From positions 2,170,001 to 2,234,000 of the forward strand of contig NZ_JBEPOH010000001.1 in the NCBI RefSeq assembly GCF_040546685.1: a DNA stretch of 64,000 bases, given 5' to 3'. Under the pieces are notes generated by a model that was not told the DNA's origin, did not search any database, and saw only the letters and a list, made by a program, of their open reading frames with translations. The position numbers and the translations under genes are program-made. This document shows positions 18,352-29,095 of the stretch, one piece after another. Position 1 is the first letter of the stretch, and each line of letters starts with the position of its first letter. The DNA is from Variovorax sp. OAS795 (lineage in GTDB: Bacteria; Pseudomonadota; Gammaproteobacteria; Burkholderiales; Burkholderiaceae_C).

Positions 18352-19587
18352 TCAGGCCTCCGCGGCGACCCGGCGGCCGATCTCGGGCCACTGCCCGTGC
18401 AGCCACACCCAGGCGACAAGGCCGATGCCCAGCATCAGCGTGGAGGTCAGCGCCAGCGCCAGCGTGGAGTGCATGACCAGCGGCGCCACCACGCCGGCCA
18501 CGACGCCGTTGGCGGTGGAGCCGATGACGGCCTGCAGCGACGAGGCCATGCCGCGCCGCTCGGGGTGCAGGTCGAGCACCAGCAGCGTCACGACGGGCAC
18601 CATCAGCGCCCAGCCGAAAGCGAACACCGCGAGGGGCCACAGCGCCCACACGGCATGCGCGGTGAAGAGCCAGTTGGCCACCACGTTCACCAGCGAGGTC
18701 ACCAGCATGATCAGGAAGCCGTCGCGGATCTGCCGCTTGGGGGCCACCTTGCCCGCCATGCGGCCGCTGGCCCATGCGCCCGACATGATGCCGCCGATGG
18801 TCAGCAGGAAGAACCAGAAGAACTGCGTGGGTGCGAGCGCCAGGTGGTCGCCGAGGAAGGCGGGCGCGGCCAGCACGTAGAGGAACATGCCGTTGAACGG
18901 AACGCCGCTCGCGAAGGCGAGCAGCAGAAAGCGCGGGTCCGAGCAAAGATCCCAGTAGCCACGCATCAGGTGCCGCACCTGGAATGGCTGGCGCTGGCTC
19001 TGGTGCAGCGTTTCGGGCAGCAGCTTGTAGTTGGCCACGAACAGGATCACGCCGACCGCGACCAGGAACCAGAAGATGGCGTGCCACCCGGCATGCACGA
19101 AGAGAAAGCCGCCGACGATGGGCGCGATGGCCGGCGCCACGCCGAAGTAGATGGTCACCTGGCTCATCACGCGCTGCGCGTCGGCGGGCGGGAACATGTC
19201 GCGGATCACGGCGCGCGACACCACGATGCCGGCACCGGTCGAGAGGCCCTGCAGCCCGCGGAACAGCACCAGCTGCGCAATGTTCTGCGACAGCGCGCAG
19301 CCCAGCGAGGCGAGGGTGAACACCGCGAGTCCCCAGAGCACCACCGGCCGGCGGCCGAAGCTGTCCGACAGCGCGCCGTGGAACAGGTTCATGAAGGCAA
19401 AGCCGAACAGGTAGGCCGAAAGTGTCTGCTGCATCTCGGCCGGCGTGGCGCCGATGGAGCGCGCAATGCCCGAGAAGGCCGGGATGTAGGTGTCGATGGA
19501 AAAGGGACCGAGCATGCCCAGGACGGCGAGCAGCACGGCGAGCGCCCAGCGCGGAGCCTGCCAGAGCTTGGCGGCATCGGGATTCAT
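18352..19587 (-). CDS. Bcr/CflA-family drug exporter (MFS)
   Basis: The 411-residue protein has 12 hydrophobic segments, 'GPFSIDTYIPAFSGIA' in the first helix (the acidic motif D1 of Bcr/CflA exporters) and the MFS loop motif 'GALSDSFGRRPVVLWG'. It should be a proton-driven exporter of the inner membrane. The start at 19587 is preferred: GGAG is placed properly and the longer reading from 19623 would run into the rpoD terminator. Confidence 0.87.
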   Translation of the reverse strand: MNPDAAKLWQAPRWALAVLLAVLGMLGPFSIDTYIPAFSGIARSIGATPAEMQQTLSAYLFGFAFMNLFHGALSDSFGRRPVVLWGLAVFTLASLGCALSQNIAQLVLFRGLQGLSTGAGIVVSRAVIRDMFPPADAQRVMSQVTIYFGVAPAIAPIVGGFLFVHAGWHAIFWFLVAVGVILFVANYKLLPETLHQSQRQPFQVRHLMRGYWDLCSDPRFLLLAFASGVPFNGMFLYVLAAPAFLGDHLALAPTQFFWFFLLTIGGIMSGAWASGRMAGKVAPKRQIRDGFLIMLVTSLVNVVANWLFTAHAVWALWPLAVFAFGWALMVPVVTLLVLDLHPERRGMASSLQAVIGSTANGVVAGVVAPLVMHSTLALALTSTLMLGIGLVAWVWLHGQWPEIGRRVAAEA

Positions 19588-19620
19588 GAGGATTGCTCCA
19601 TTTTTCTTATCGGTAGGGGC

Positions 19621-19650
19621 CAAAAAGAAAGCGCCCTTGCGGGCGCCTCC
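19621..19650 (-). terminator. Rho-independent terminator of rpoD
   Basis: Reading the minus strand, GCGCCC-GCAA-GGGCGC (19631-19646) is followed by TTTCTTTTTG. It lies 30 bp after the rpoD stop. Confidence 0.8.
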
Positions 19651-19678
19651 TCGTCAGAGAGAAATACCGGAGACCGGA

Positions 19679-22033
<2,355 letters not shown>

Positions 22034-22370
22034 ACGACCTCGTTACAGCAAGATGGACCAAGCGAAATCACAGGCGCACCGCACGCGGGCAGCGCCACCA
22101 CGGCCCGCGCACAGGCACGGGCCATACTCAAAGCCCGCGCGCAGGCACGGACAAGACAATTGGGAAAGAGGAAGAAAATTCCTCGTCAGGCAAGATGTCG
22201 GGCGAACATTTGGTGTGCAGTCCTTGCGGTTATTGACCCTTTCCGACGGATTCTTTCCGTTGGAGTGCGTTGCGCTAGGGGTCGGCCCGGAGGTGCTGCT
22301 GTCGCTCTTACCTAATTTCGCCAGTTGCGAAGCCTTACATTATAGCCTATTGCGCAAATTTCAAGCAGTT
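22034..22370 (-). promoter_or_regulatory. rpoD leader with a consensus -10 box
   Basis: This 337-bp gap has no gene. A perfect TATAAT lies at 22339-22344 on the minus strand, just after the dnaG stop; the -35 region 17 bp upstream (TGCTTG) is weak. Transcription from here would give a leader of about 300 nt before rpoD. A hairpin within it (22242-22264; arms TCCGACGGA and TCCGTTGGA) has no T-run. The leader could serve post-transcriptional control, but nothing specific is recognisable. Confidence 0.55.
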
Positions 22371-24347
22371 TTATGACCCTGACGGCTTGAGGCGGGCGCG
22401 CAGCTCCAGCCTTCGCGCCTCGAGCGCCTTGTAGCGTTCCAGTGCCTTGGGGTCCGAGCCCACGGCGGCAATGGCCTCGCTCTGCTGGGCCTTGAGGAGG
22501 TCGTCGAGCATGAAATCCAGCACGCTCGACAGCTCCCTGGCGGCATCGGCCAGGTGCTGGTCTTCTTCGCCCTCGGCCGGCGGCGCGCTCTCCGCAACGC
22601 TCATGAGCCGCTCCGCCAGCGCCTCGAAATCGAGCCCGCGCATGCCTTCGCGCAGTGCCGCCCAGGGCTGTACGCCGTGCTCGTGCAACTGGCTGTCGAG
22701 CCAGGTGAAGAGCGCGCCGTGCGGGCCGGGCAGGTCGCAGAGCATGACGTGCAGTTCGTGCGACAGGGCATCCCACTGCGCCATGTTCGACAGCAGCAGC
22801 CGCACCGCCACGTCGGGACGGCTCGGCGGCTTGCCTCGTCCGCGCAGCGGCTCGATGGGCGCCTCGAACTTGCCGCCCCAGCGTTTGCCCTTGATGAACT
22901 TGCCGCGCGGCTTGCTATCGTTTTCGTAGCGCGGGGGCTCATACTCCGACGGCGGCGGCATGTCGGCGTAGTCGAAGGGGTCGCCAGGCTCGCCGCCATG
23001 CCGCGCGGCCGGCGCCGGGGCCGCCTTCCGGGGCCCGGGCGTAGCGGCCCAGAGTTCCGACAAGGCGGCCGCGTCCAGCTGCACCAGCGTCGCGATCTCG
23101 CTCAGCAGCTGCCGCTTGAGCGCCCCGTCGGGCATGGCGCTCCAGAGCGGCCGGACATTGCTGCTCATGTGGGCGCGGCCTTCGGCGGTGGTCAGGTCGC
23201 AGCCGTCGCGCGCGGCCTCGATCATGAAGCGCGAGAGCGGCGTGGCCTCGGCCACGAAGCGGGCGAAGGCATCGGCGCCGAATTCGCGGATGAAGCTGTC
23301 GGGATCGTGCTCGGCCGGCAGGAACAGGAACTTGATGCTGCGCACGTCGGTGGCATAGGGCAGGGCGCCGTCGAGCGCCTTGCGCGCGGCCCGGCGCCCG
23401 GCCGCATCGCCGTCGAAGCTGAACACCACCGACTCGGTGAAGCGGAAGAGCTTCTGCACATGCTCCGTGGTGCAGGCTGTGCCCAGGGTGGCCACCGCGT
23501 TCGGGAACCCGAGCTGCGCGAGCGCGACCACGTCCATGTAGCCCTCGGTCACCAGCGCATAGCCGCGCTCGCGGAAGGCGGCGCGCGCCTCGTACAGGCC
23601 GTAGAGCTCCCGGCCCTTGCTGAACACGGGCGTTTCGGGCGAGTTGAGGTACTTCGGCTTTTCGTCCCCCAGCACCCGGCCGCCGAAGCCGATGCATTCG
23701 CCCTTGACGTTGCGGATCGGGAACATCACGCGGTCGCGGAAGCGGTCGTAGCGCTTGGCGTCCTCGGCGCCGTCTTCGGTGTTGACGATCACCAGCCCGC
23801 TTTCGGCGAGCAGCGGGTCGTCGTAGTCGGGAAACACGCTGGCCAGGGTGCGCCAGCCCGCGGGCGCATAGCCGATGCCGAACTGCTTGGCTACTTCGCC
23901 CGAGACGCCGCGGCCCTTGAGGTATTCGATGGCGCCCGGCGCCTGCCGCAGCGCCTTGCGGTAGGCCTCGCCGGCCTTTTCGAGCACGTCGGTCAGCGTG
24001 GCCTGCTTCTGGCGCTGGTTGGCGGCGCGGGCCCGCTCGGCCGGGGAGGCGTCGTCCTCGGGCACCTGCAGGCCGTACTGGCCGGCCAGGTCATGCACCG
24101 CCTCGACGAAGCCCATGCCCGCGTGCTCCATGAGAAAGCCGATGGCATTGCCATGCACGCCGCAGCCGAAGCAGTGATAGAACTGCTTGGTGGGGCTGAC
24201 CGAGAAGGAGGGCGATTTCTCGCCATGGAACGGACACAGCCCCATGAAATTGGCGCCGGCCTTCTTGAGCTGCACATAGCGCCCGACGATTTCGACCACA
24301 TCGGCGCGCGCGATGAGTTCCTGGATGAAAGAGGCGGGGATGGTCAT
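22371..24347 (-). CDS. dnaG: DNA primase
   Basis: The 658-residue protein has the CHC2 zinc-binding domain (C38, H41, C59, C62; 'LCPFHGEKSPSF', 'YHCFGCGVHGNAIGFLM'), the RNA polymerase core with a TOPRIM fold ('ALVTEGYMDVVAL', 'VVFSFDGDAAGRRAA') and a C-terminal DnaB-interacting domain after a Pro-rich linker near 440-480. It makes RNA primers for replication. The start at 24347 gives the canonical 'IPASFIQELIARADVV'. It is divergent from the yihY-like gene; rpsU, which precedes dnaG in enterobacteria, is absent here. Confidence 0.96.
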   Translation of the reverse strand: MTIPASFIQELIARADVVEIVGRYVQLKKAGANFMGLCPFHGEKSPSFSVSPTKQFYHCFGCGVHGNAIGFLMEHAGMGFVEAVHDLAGQYGLQVPEDDASPAERARAANQRQKQATLTDVLEKAGEAYRKALRQAPGAIEYLKGRGVSGEVAKQFGIGYAPAGWRTLASVFPDYDDPLLAESGLVIVNTEDGAEDAKRYDRFRDRVMFPIRNVKGECIGFGGRVLGDEKPKYLNSPETPVFSKGRELYGLYEARAAFRERGYALVTEGYMDVVALAQLGFPNAVATLGTACTTEHVQKLFRFTESVVFSFDGDAAGRRAARKALDGALPYATDVRSIKFLFLPAEHDPDSFIREFGADAFARFVAEATPLSRFMIEAARDGCDLTTAEGRAHMSSNVRPLWSAMPDGALKRQLLSEIATLVQLDAAALSELWAATPGPRKAAPAPAARHGGEPGDPFDYADMPPPSEYEPPRYENDSKPRGKFIKGKRWGGKFEAPIEPLRGRGKPPSRPDVAVRLLLSNMAQWDALSHELHVMLCDLPGPHGALFTWLDSQLHEHGVQPWAALREGMRGLDFEALAERLMSVAESAPPAEGEEDQHLADAARELSSVLDFMLDDLLKAQQSEAIAAVGSDPKALERYKALEARRLELRARLKPSGS

Positions 24348-24430
24348 GTAGGCGAAGAGCGGCAAATCATACGCAAGCGGCCGGACGCCTGCGCGCCGAC
24401 GCCATACTCGGCAGGATCCGGAGTCCACGG

Positions 24431-25375
24431 ATGACGACGCCCAAACCATTGCACCACGCCCCGCCGCTGCTCCTGCGCCATCCCCTGAATTTTGTCTGGG
24501 ATGCGCTCAAGGCCTTCCGTGCCAACCAGGGCCTGCTGCTCGCGGGCGCGGTGGCCTATTACGCCCTGCTGTCCATCGTGCCGCTCCTGATCGTGAGCGT
24601 GATCGCGATGTCGCACGTGATCGAGCAGGCCGAGCTGCTGCGCACCATCGGCCGCTACCTCGAATGGCTGCTGCCGGGGCAGTCCAAGGCGATCGTGACG
24701 GAACTGTCGAACTTTCTCGACCATCGCGATGTGATGGGGCCGGTGCTCGTGGTGACGATGATCTTCTTCAGCTCGCTGGCCTTCAGCGTGCTCGAAAGCG
24801 CCATGGCGGTGATCTTTCACCACCGCAAGGCCGACCACAAGCGCCATTTCCTGGTCTCCGCCGTCATGCCGTACCTCTACATCCTGTGCCTGTGCGCAGG
24901 GCTGCTGCTGGTCACCCTGGTGTCCGGCGCCCTGCAATTGGTCGGGCAGGAAAGCGTCGACCTGTTCGGGCGCGACTGGTCGCTGTCGGGTGTCTCGGGG
25001 CTGCTGCTCTACCTGCTCGGGCTGGGCGGCGAGATCTTCATGCTGACCTCGCTCTACCTCGTGATGCCGGCGGGCCGAATGTCGCTGCGCCATGCGCTGC
25101 TCGGCGGCGTGACGGCCGCGCTGCTGTGGGAGGGCACGCGGCATGTGCTGATCTGGTATTTCACGACGCTCTCGCAGGTCAACGTGGTGTACGGCTCGCT
25201 CACCACCGCCATCGTGGTGCTGCTGAGCCTGGAGATTGCCGCCACGCTCGTGCTGCTGGGCGCCCAGGTCATCGCCCAGTACGAGCGCCTGGACCGCACC
25301 GGCAGCACGGCGGTGCCGCCGATCACCGGGGCGGAAGTCGAATCGCTCCGTCGAGACGAATCACCTCCCCGTTGA
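24431..25375 (+). CDS. YihY/BrkB-family inner-membrane protein
   Basis: The 314-residue protein has six hydrophobic segments and the family motifs 'ANQGLLLAGAVAYYALLSIVP' and 'WEGTRHVLIWYFTTLSQVNVVYGSL'. BrkB-like proteins have been misnamed as RNase BN; their function is not settled. The last 17 or so codons (from 25325) lie within a 69-bp segment that is also the 3' end of an SDR gene on the other strand and is repeated at 27598. It therefore marks the left edge of an inserted cassette. Confidence 0.85.
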   Translation: MTTPKPLHHAPPLLLRHPLNFVWDALKAFRANQGLLLAGAVAYYALLSIVPLLIVSVIAMSHVIEQAELLRTIGRYLEWLLPGQSKAIVTELSNFLDHRDVMGPVLVVTMIFFSSLAFSVLESAMAVIFHHRKADHKRHFLVSAVMPYLYILCLCAGLLLVTLVSGALQLVGQESVDLFGRDWSLSGVSGLLLYLLGLGGEIFMLTSLYLVMPAGRMSLRHALLGGVTAALLWEGTRHVLIWYFTTLSQVNVVYGSLTTAIVVLLSLEIAATLVLLGAQVIAQYERLDRTGSTAVPPITGAEVESLRRDESPPR

Positions 25376-25393
25376 GCATGTCGTTCTCGATGA
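25325..25393. repeat. 69-bp direct repeat, left copy (attL-like, displaced SDR 3' end)
   Basis: This segment matches 27598-27666 at 68 of 69 positions; the difference is C25332 against A27605. On the minus strand it encodes the last 23 codons of the SDR protein, including a native stop: the codon after '...LPPR' is TGA (25323-25325). The single difference is synonymous in that frame (CCG versus CCT, Pro). The yihY stop also lies within it, so before insertion the two convergent genes overlapped by about 50 bp. Confidence 0.85.
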
Positions 25394-25474
25394 CGGTAAA
25401 AAGTCCGGAATCCCGGGCGGGGATCTCATCGGGACAAAAACTGATCCCGAAGTGGACTGAACTCCATCTCCCGA

Positions 25475-25717
25475 TCAAGGTGCTTTGCGCCCAAAGGTCG
25501 CGAACTCAATGATCAGAATGATAAGCAAGGCGCCAAGCCAATAGGGCAGGCTGCTAAAAGCGAAGCTGGCGATCTGGAAGGGCAGTGCCTGCGTATAAAC
25601 CTCATCCGTGGGCGGCTGCTCGCGTTGCTGTAACACCGACCAGATCAAATGCGCTACCACGCCTACCAGCCAGACGATGGCCGTCCATCTGTAAATGTTT
25701 TGCGGCTTGTTTTTCAT
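25475..25717 (-). CDS. Small two-helix membrane protein, candidate immunity protein
   Basis: Eighty residues with two hydrophobic segments at about 11-28 ('TAIVWLVGVVAHLIWSVL') and 57-73 ('LPYWLGALLIILIIEFA'), joined by a ~28-residue polar loop likely to face the periplasm. Its ATG overlaps the stop of the Rhs-tail gene (ATGA), so the two are translationally coupled. Immunity proteins for cell-envelope toxins are often small membrane proteins encoded in exactly this place. I recognise no named family; the role is inferred from position and topology. Confidence 0.6.
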   Translation of the reverse strand: MKNKPQNIYRWTAIVWLVGVVAHLIWSVLQQREQPPTDEVYTQALPFQIASFAFSSLPYWLGALLIILIIEFATFGRKAP

Positions 25718-26286
25718 GGCACGTTTGGCGGATTGAAGGGCCTTAGCGCGTCGACGACCCCGGGAGGAATCGGGCCGCCTTTGGGAATGTAGTAGTCAGT
25801 GGCTCCGGGTGCGCGCATTGCATCGCGCGCTACACCCCCAGGGAAAGGAGACATGTTCGTGTTCACGCCACTGGCTCGCAATGCAGTGTCCGTTCTGACT
25901 GCGCAGTTATCGAGTAACCCCACGCAGTTCCTACAACTGTTGCGCGACAAGTTGTCGAGGGCCGCCCTATCTTGCTCAGGCGTGCGAGGGATGATCGTCA
26001 CCTGTTGATCGCGGAACTGACTTTGTGAATCAAGGTAGCTCAATGGAGAACTGCCTAGTGGAGTGTTATTGCCGTAGCTATAGATGCCCGCCCCAGTGAC
26101 ACCCAGCGCGGTGTGGCCAAAAGGGTTGGTGGCCTCGCGACGGCCGCCTGTGACCACGACTAGATCAAGACCCGTCGGGTCGACGTAGTTCGCCGGATTG
26201 CCATCGACATAGACGGCATGAGCGCCGCTCAGCAGACCGATAAATATCGACCCAGCGATGGTCAGTTTTCTTGCCCAATTGCTCAT
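25714..26286 (-). CDS. Secreted Rhs-tail protein with a putative permuted papain/NlpC-like domain (candidate toxin)
   Basis: The 190-residue protein has a Sec signal peptide (residues 1-24, ending 'SGAHA'). The mature start 'YVDGNPANYVDPTGLDL' (26-42) is the sequence that ends the conserved core of Rhs/YD proteins, normally reached only after more than a thousand residues; here the core is missing. The tail has 'NPFGHTALGVTGAGIYSYG' with His58, and later 'LLDNCAVRTDTALRASGV' with Cys128. The order His before Cys fits circularly permuted papain-like folds, suggesting an amidase or peptidase acting on the cell wall, lipids or proteins. The function is a hypothesis. A small membrane gene overlaps its end, as an immunity gene would. 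Confidence 0.6.
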   Translation of the reverse strand: MSNWARKLTIAGSIFIGLLSGAHAVYVDGNPANYVDPTGLDLVVVTGGRREATNPFGHTALGVTGAGIYSYGNNTPLGSSPLSYLDSQSQFRDQQVTIIPRTPEQDRAALDNLSRNSCRNCVGLLDNCAVRTDTALRASGVNTNMSPFPGGVARDAMRAPGATDYYIPKGGPIPPGVVDALRPFNPPNVP

Positions 26287-26315
26287 GGTTCTATCCCCCT
26301 GAATTGATCTTGGCT

Positions 26316-27360
26316 TTATTGGGTTATGCCGCCAGCCCTGGCACGTTGGATTCTCTCGCGGTACGCGGCCTTCGTGGCGGGAGTTGGTGCTTGGAAGCCC
26401 AGCGCTTTGGCCTTGTTCCCCCAGTACTGCCACCCGTTGTCCAACTGCTCGAACCGCGGCCGCAGGCTCATGGGTATGTCGGATGTTTGCGGGTACTTGT
26501 CGATGAATAGTCGTTGCCCTTAAACCTCTGTAGCCGAGGTAGGCATGGATCATTGCATCGATATCTTTTGGGTAGTATTCAAGCGCGAGCAGGGCCAGCC
26601 TGATGCGCGCTTCGTCAGCTTCATTGCTCTTGTGGGCCTCGTAGTCACCCAGCAGCGAGTCGATGATGACGGTTGCGGTTTCCTTCCTGGTGAGTGGCTG
26701 CATGTAGATGCCGCTTGCGATGGCCCGCGGCGTGAGCGTTGGAAACTGTTTCTCTTGCCACGGATCCTCGGCCCAGCTGCCGCCGTTGGTTGCTTCCACG
26801 CCAAACCAAAGGCCGTTGTCGCCGCGAAACTTCACATAGAGATGCTGGGGCGCCGTGGTGATCGTGACTGGAATTCCGAGCTTCTGTCCGAGAATGACGA
26901 ACAGCAAGGGCATGGAGACACAGTTGCCCTTCCGAGTATTCAGGTAGACGGAAAGCAGCCTCGCGCTCGGATTGAGATCGTCTGCGAGGTTGTACAGGAA
27001 CGGTTGCCGACCACTGATCGAAGACGGTCGGTAAAGGTAGTCGCGCAAGGTCTTGAACTTGTCCAAGTTGCTTGCGCCGAGCGGAAAGAGAGCCTTGATC
27101 TCCAAGGCCATCACATCGAGTTGCCTGAGCAAAGCGGCCTTGTCGGTTGCCGGGTCGATCATCTGGTCTATGGTCAGCTTGATGACGCCCAAGTCCATTT
27201 GAGACTCAGGCTGCTCAAGGATCGCCCGGATAATCTTGTACTGTGAGTCATAGGCATGTGTAATGCGCTGCGCGTGAGCTTGTGGTGGCAACAGCGCCAG
27301 CAATGCCCACGACAGAAACCACAATCTCCCAGCGAACGAAGGTAAAGAGATGCTTCGCAC
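26316..27360 (-). pseudogene. Secreted transglutaminase-like protein (SirB1/Transglut_core2 type), frameshifted
   Basis: The frame opens at 27360 with a signal peptide (cleavage near 'PQAHA-QR'). The core at about 140-200 has the family's Cys and His: 'NTRKGNCVSMPLLFVILGQK' and 'PQHLYVKF', then 'WFGVEATNGG'. At 26517-26519 an extra base in a GGG run moves translation out of frame. With one G removed the protein continues as '[14 protein letters not shown]' and so on to a stop at 26316-26318, for 347 residues. The coding character of both halves is clear. The break may be a real mutation, a phase switch or a sequencing error. The Rhs-tail gene starts 29 bp after the stop. Confidence 0.7.
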
Positions 27361-27560
27361 GGGCGGACTTTATCGCGCCCGCATCCGACGTGATCCCAGT
27401 TTTCGTTCCGGCGTGCCGACTAAATCACGTCTCGATCAAGTGACGACTTGATAGTTACGCAGGCACGCGGCGAACACATCATCACGGCGGCCTCGGGCCC
27501 TGCTGCCAGGCGATGCGGCAGCAGTGCCCCAACCCGCTAGCTGCCATAAATCAGTACGCT

Positions 27561-27590
27561 AAAAAAGGGAGCGAAGCTCCCTGTTTATGC
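27561..27590 (-). terminator. Rho-independent terminator after the SDR gene
   Basis: On the minus strand GGGAGC-TTC-GCTCCC (27567-27581) is followed by six T. It lies 15 bp after the SDR stop but outside the 69-bp repeat, so it appears to have come with the cassette. Confidence 0.8.
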
Positions 27591-27595
27591 GCGTT

Positions 27596-28354
27596 TTACC
27601 GGGGAGGAAGTCGAATCGCTCCGTCGAGACGAATCACCTCCCCGTTGAGCATGTCGTTCTCGATGATGTGTTTCGCGAGCCTGGCGTAGTCCTCGGGCGT
27701 GCCCAGGCGGGAGGGAAAGGGCACGCTGGCGGCCAGTGCGTCCTGCACTTCCTGCGGCATGCCGAAGAGCATGGGCGTGCCGAAGATGCCGGGGGCGATG
27801 GTCATGTTGCGGATGCCGTTGCGCGCCAGGTCGCGTGCAATGGGCAGCGTCATGCCGACCACGCCGCCCTTGGAGGCGCTGTACGCCGCCTGGCCGATCT
27901 GGCCGTCGTAGGCTGCAACCGAGGCGGTCGAGATCAGCACGCCGCGTTCGCCCGTGGCTTCGGGCTCGTTCTTGCTCATGGCCTCGGCCGCGAGGCGGAT
28001 CATGTTGAAGCTGCCGATCAGGTTGACCGTGACAGTCTTGCTGAACACCGCCAGCGCGTGGGCGCCGTTCTTGCCCACCGTTTTCTCGGCCGGCGCAATG
28101 CCCGCGCAGTTGACCAGGCCCACCAGCTTGCCGAGCTTCAGCGCGGCTGCAACCGCGGCCTGGCCGTCGGCCTCCTGGCTCACGTCGCACTTGACGAAGA
28201 CGCCGCCGATGTCTTTCGCGACGGCCTCGCCTTTTTCAGCCTGCATGTCGGCAACGACCACCTTGCCGCCGTTTGCCGCCAGCATGCGCGCCGTGCCTTC
28301 GCCGAGGCCCGAAGCGCCACCGGTCACGATAAAAACCTTGCCGTCGATCTGCAT
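27596..28354 (-). CDS. Short-chain dehydrogenase, 3-hydroxyacyl-CoA dehydrogenase type (HSD10-like)
   Basis: The 252-residue protein has the SDR cofactor motif 'TGGASGLG' near residue 11, 'NCAG' and the catalytic 'YSASK'. The C-terminus '[20 protein letters not shown]' resembles type 2 3-hydroxyacyl-CoA dehydrogenases, which oxidise 3-hydroxyacyl-CoA with NAD in beta-oxidation of short or branched chains. Its last 23 codons are the right copy of the 69-bp repeat, so its 3' end has been replaced by a cassette-borne version with one synonymous change and a new stop codon. The protein is intact. Confidence 0.87.
   Translation of the reverse strand: MQIDGKVFIVTGGASGLGEGTARMLAANGGKVVVADMQAEKGEAVAKDIGGVFVKCDVSQEADGQAAVAAALKLGKLVGLVNCAGIAPAEKTVGKNGAHALAVFSKTVTVNLIGSFNMIRLAAEAMSKNEPEATGERGVLISTASVAAYDGQIGQAAYSASKGGVVGMTLPIARDLARNGIRNMTIAPGIFGTPMLFGMPQEVQDALAASVPFPSRLGTPEDYARLAKHIIENDMLNGEVIRLDGAIRLPPR
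27598..27666. repeat. 69-bp direct repeat, right copy (attR-like, in-frame SDR 3' end)
   Basis: This copy completes the functional SDR gene and is followed by a TAA stop (27596-27598) in place of the TGA beside the left copy. It differs from 25325-25393 at one base. Confidence 0.85.
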
Positions 28355-28410
28355 GGAGAGTCTCCTGAAATGAGACTTGCATTATCGAAGACGCGCGCCG
28401 GCCAAAAAAA

Positions 28411-28434
28411 AGGCCTCATCCGAAGATGAGGCCT
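28411..28434 (-). terminator. Rho-independent terminator of phaP
   Basis: AGGCCTCATC-CGAA-GATGAGGCCT, a perfect 10-bp stem, followed on the minus strand by eight T. It lies about 50 bp after the phasin stop. Confidence 0.85.
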
Positions 28435-28482
28435 GAATTGGATCCGTGAGGACCCAAGGAGACAACTGGTAAAGCCGGCAGC

Positions 28483-29034
28483 TTAGCGCTTGCGCGTGCT
28501 GGTGGCGGTCTTGGCAGCGGCGACGGCTTGCGACGACACGGCGTTGAAGTTGGCTTCGGCGACGTCGGAAGCCTGCTTGACAGCCTTCTGGACCGATTCG
28601 AAAGCGTTGTTGGCGGCAGCCACGGCGCTCTTCAGCACGGCAACGGCGGTTTCCGAACCGGCAGGTGCGTTCTTGGAAGCGCTGTCGACGAGGCCGACGA
28701 AGGTTTGCTGGGCTTCAGCGGCCTTGACTTCGAAAGCCTTGGTGAATTCGGCGCCGGTGCCTTGGGCGATGTCATACAGGTGACGGCTGTAGGCGGCGGT
28801 CTTTTCGGCCAGGGGCTGGAACAGGCTGGCTTGCAGCGTCAGCAGTTCTTGCGCGTCCTTGACGTTCAGGGCGGCTTGGGCGGTGCCGGCGGCTTCGGCC
28901 AGGGCAGCCTTGGAAGCGGTCACGTTCAGCTCGACGAGCTTCTCCACGCCTTCGAATGCCTTGGTGGTCAGGCCGAACAGGGTTTCGAGGTTTGCTTTTT
29001 GGGCGGCGAGGATTTGGTCAGCGGTCAGGGCCAT
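28483..29034 (-). CDS. phaP: Phasin, PHA granule-associated protein
   Basis: The 183-residue Ala- and Lys-rich helical protein begins '[20 protein letters not shown]' and matches the phasin_2 family; it ends in a basic 'TATSTRKR' tail. Phasins coat polyhydroxyalkanoate granules and limit their size. The start at 29034 follows GGAG; the ATG at 29130 in the same frame adds unrelated residues. A sigma-70 promoter and two PhaR-type sites precede it. Confidence 0.9.
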   Translation of the reverse strand: MALTADQILAAQKANLETLFGLTTKAFEGVEKLVELNVTASKAALAEAAGTAQAALNVKDAQELLTLQASLFQPLAEKTAAYSRHLYDIAQGTGAEFTKAFEVKAAEAQQTFVGLVDSASKNAPAGSETAVAVLKSAVAAANNAFESVQKAVKQASDVAEANFNAVSSQAVAAAKTATSTRKR

Positions 29035-29095
29035 GTGGAAACTCCAGAAAAGGGATGGTGGTCGGGTCACGGTGCGCTGCCCCTCGTCACTTATG

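Larger units (their letters stand above)
25394..27597. mobile_element. Inserted 2.2-kb cassette with toxin-immunity-like genes
   Basis: The segment between the two 69-bp repeats has visibly lower GC than its neighbours, more mixed codon use, and genes typical of accessory regions: a secreted transglutaminase-like protein, a secreted Rhs-tail protein and a small membrane protein, all on the minus strand. The right repeat recreates the end of the SDR gene, with a new TAA stop and a terminator at 27561-27590 supplied by the cassette. That is how integrases using the 3' end of a gene behave. No integrase or transposase is present, so it may be a remnant, be moved in trans, or have arisen by recombination. 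Confidence 0.65.

Noticed and set aside
22242..22264. Hairpin in the rpoD leader as a terminator
   Set aside because: The stem is followed by mixed sequence on both strands and lacks a T-run.
26507..26530. Programmed ribosomal frameshift in the transglutaminase-like gene
   Set aside because: No slippery heptamer with a following structure is visible, and similar single-base shifts occur in three unrelated genes.
25714..27360. Single 548-residue protein spanning the whole cassette frame
   Set aside because: The middle part between about residues 281 and 358 is non-coding in character. The transglutaminase continues in another frame and the second protein has its own signal peptide and start.
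25325..27666. 69-bp repeats as a transposon target duplication
   Set aside because: Sixty-nine bases is far longer than normal transposon duplications, there are no terminal inverted repeats or transposase, and the reading frame of the SDR gene is rebuilt.
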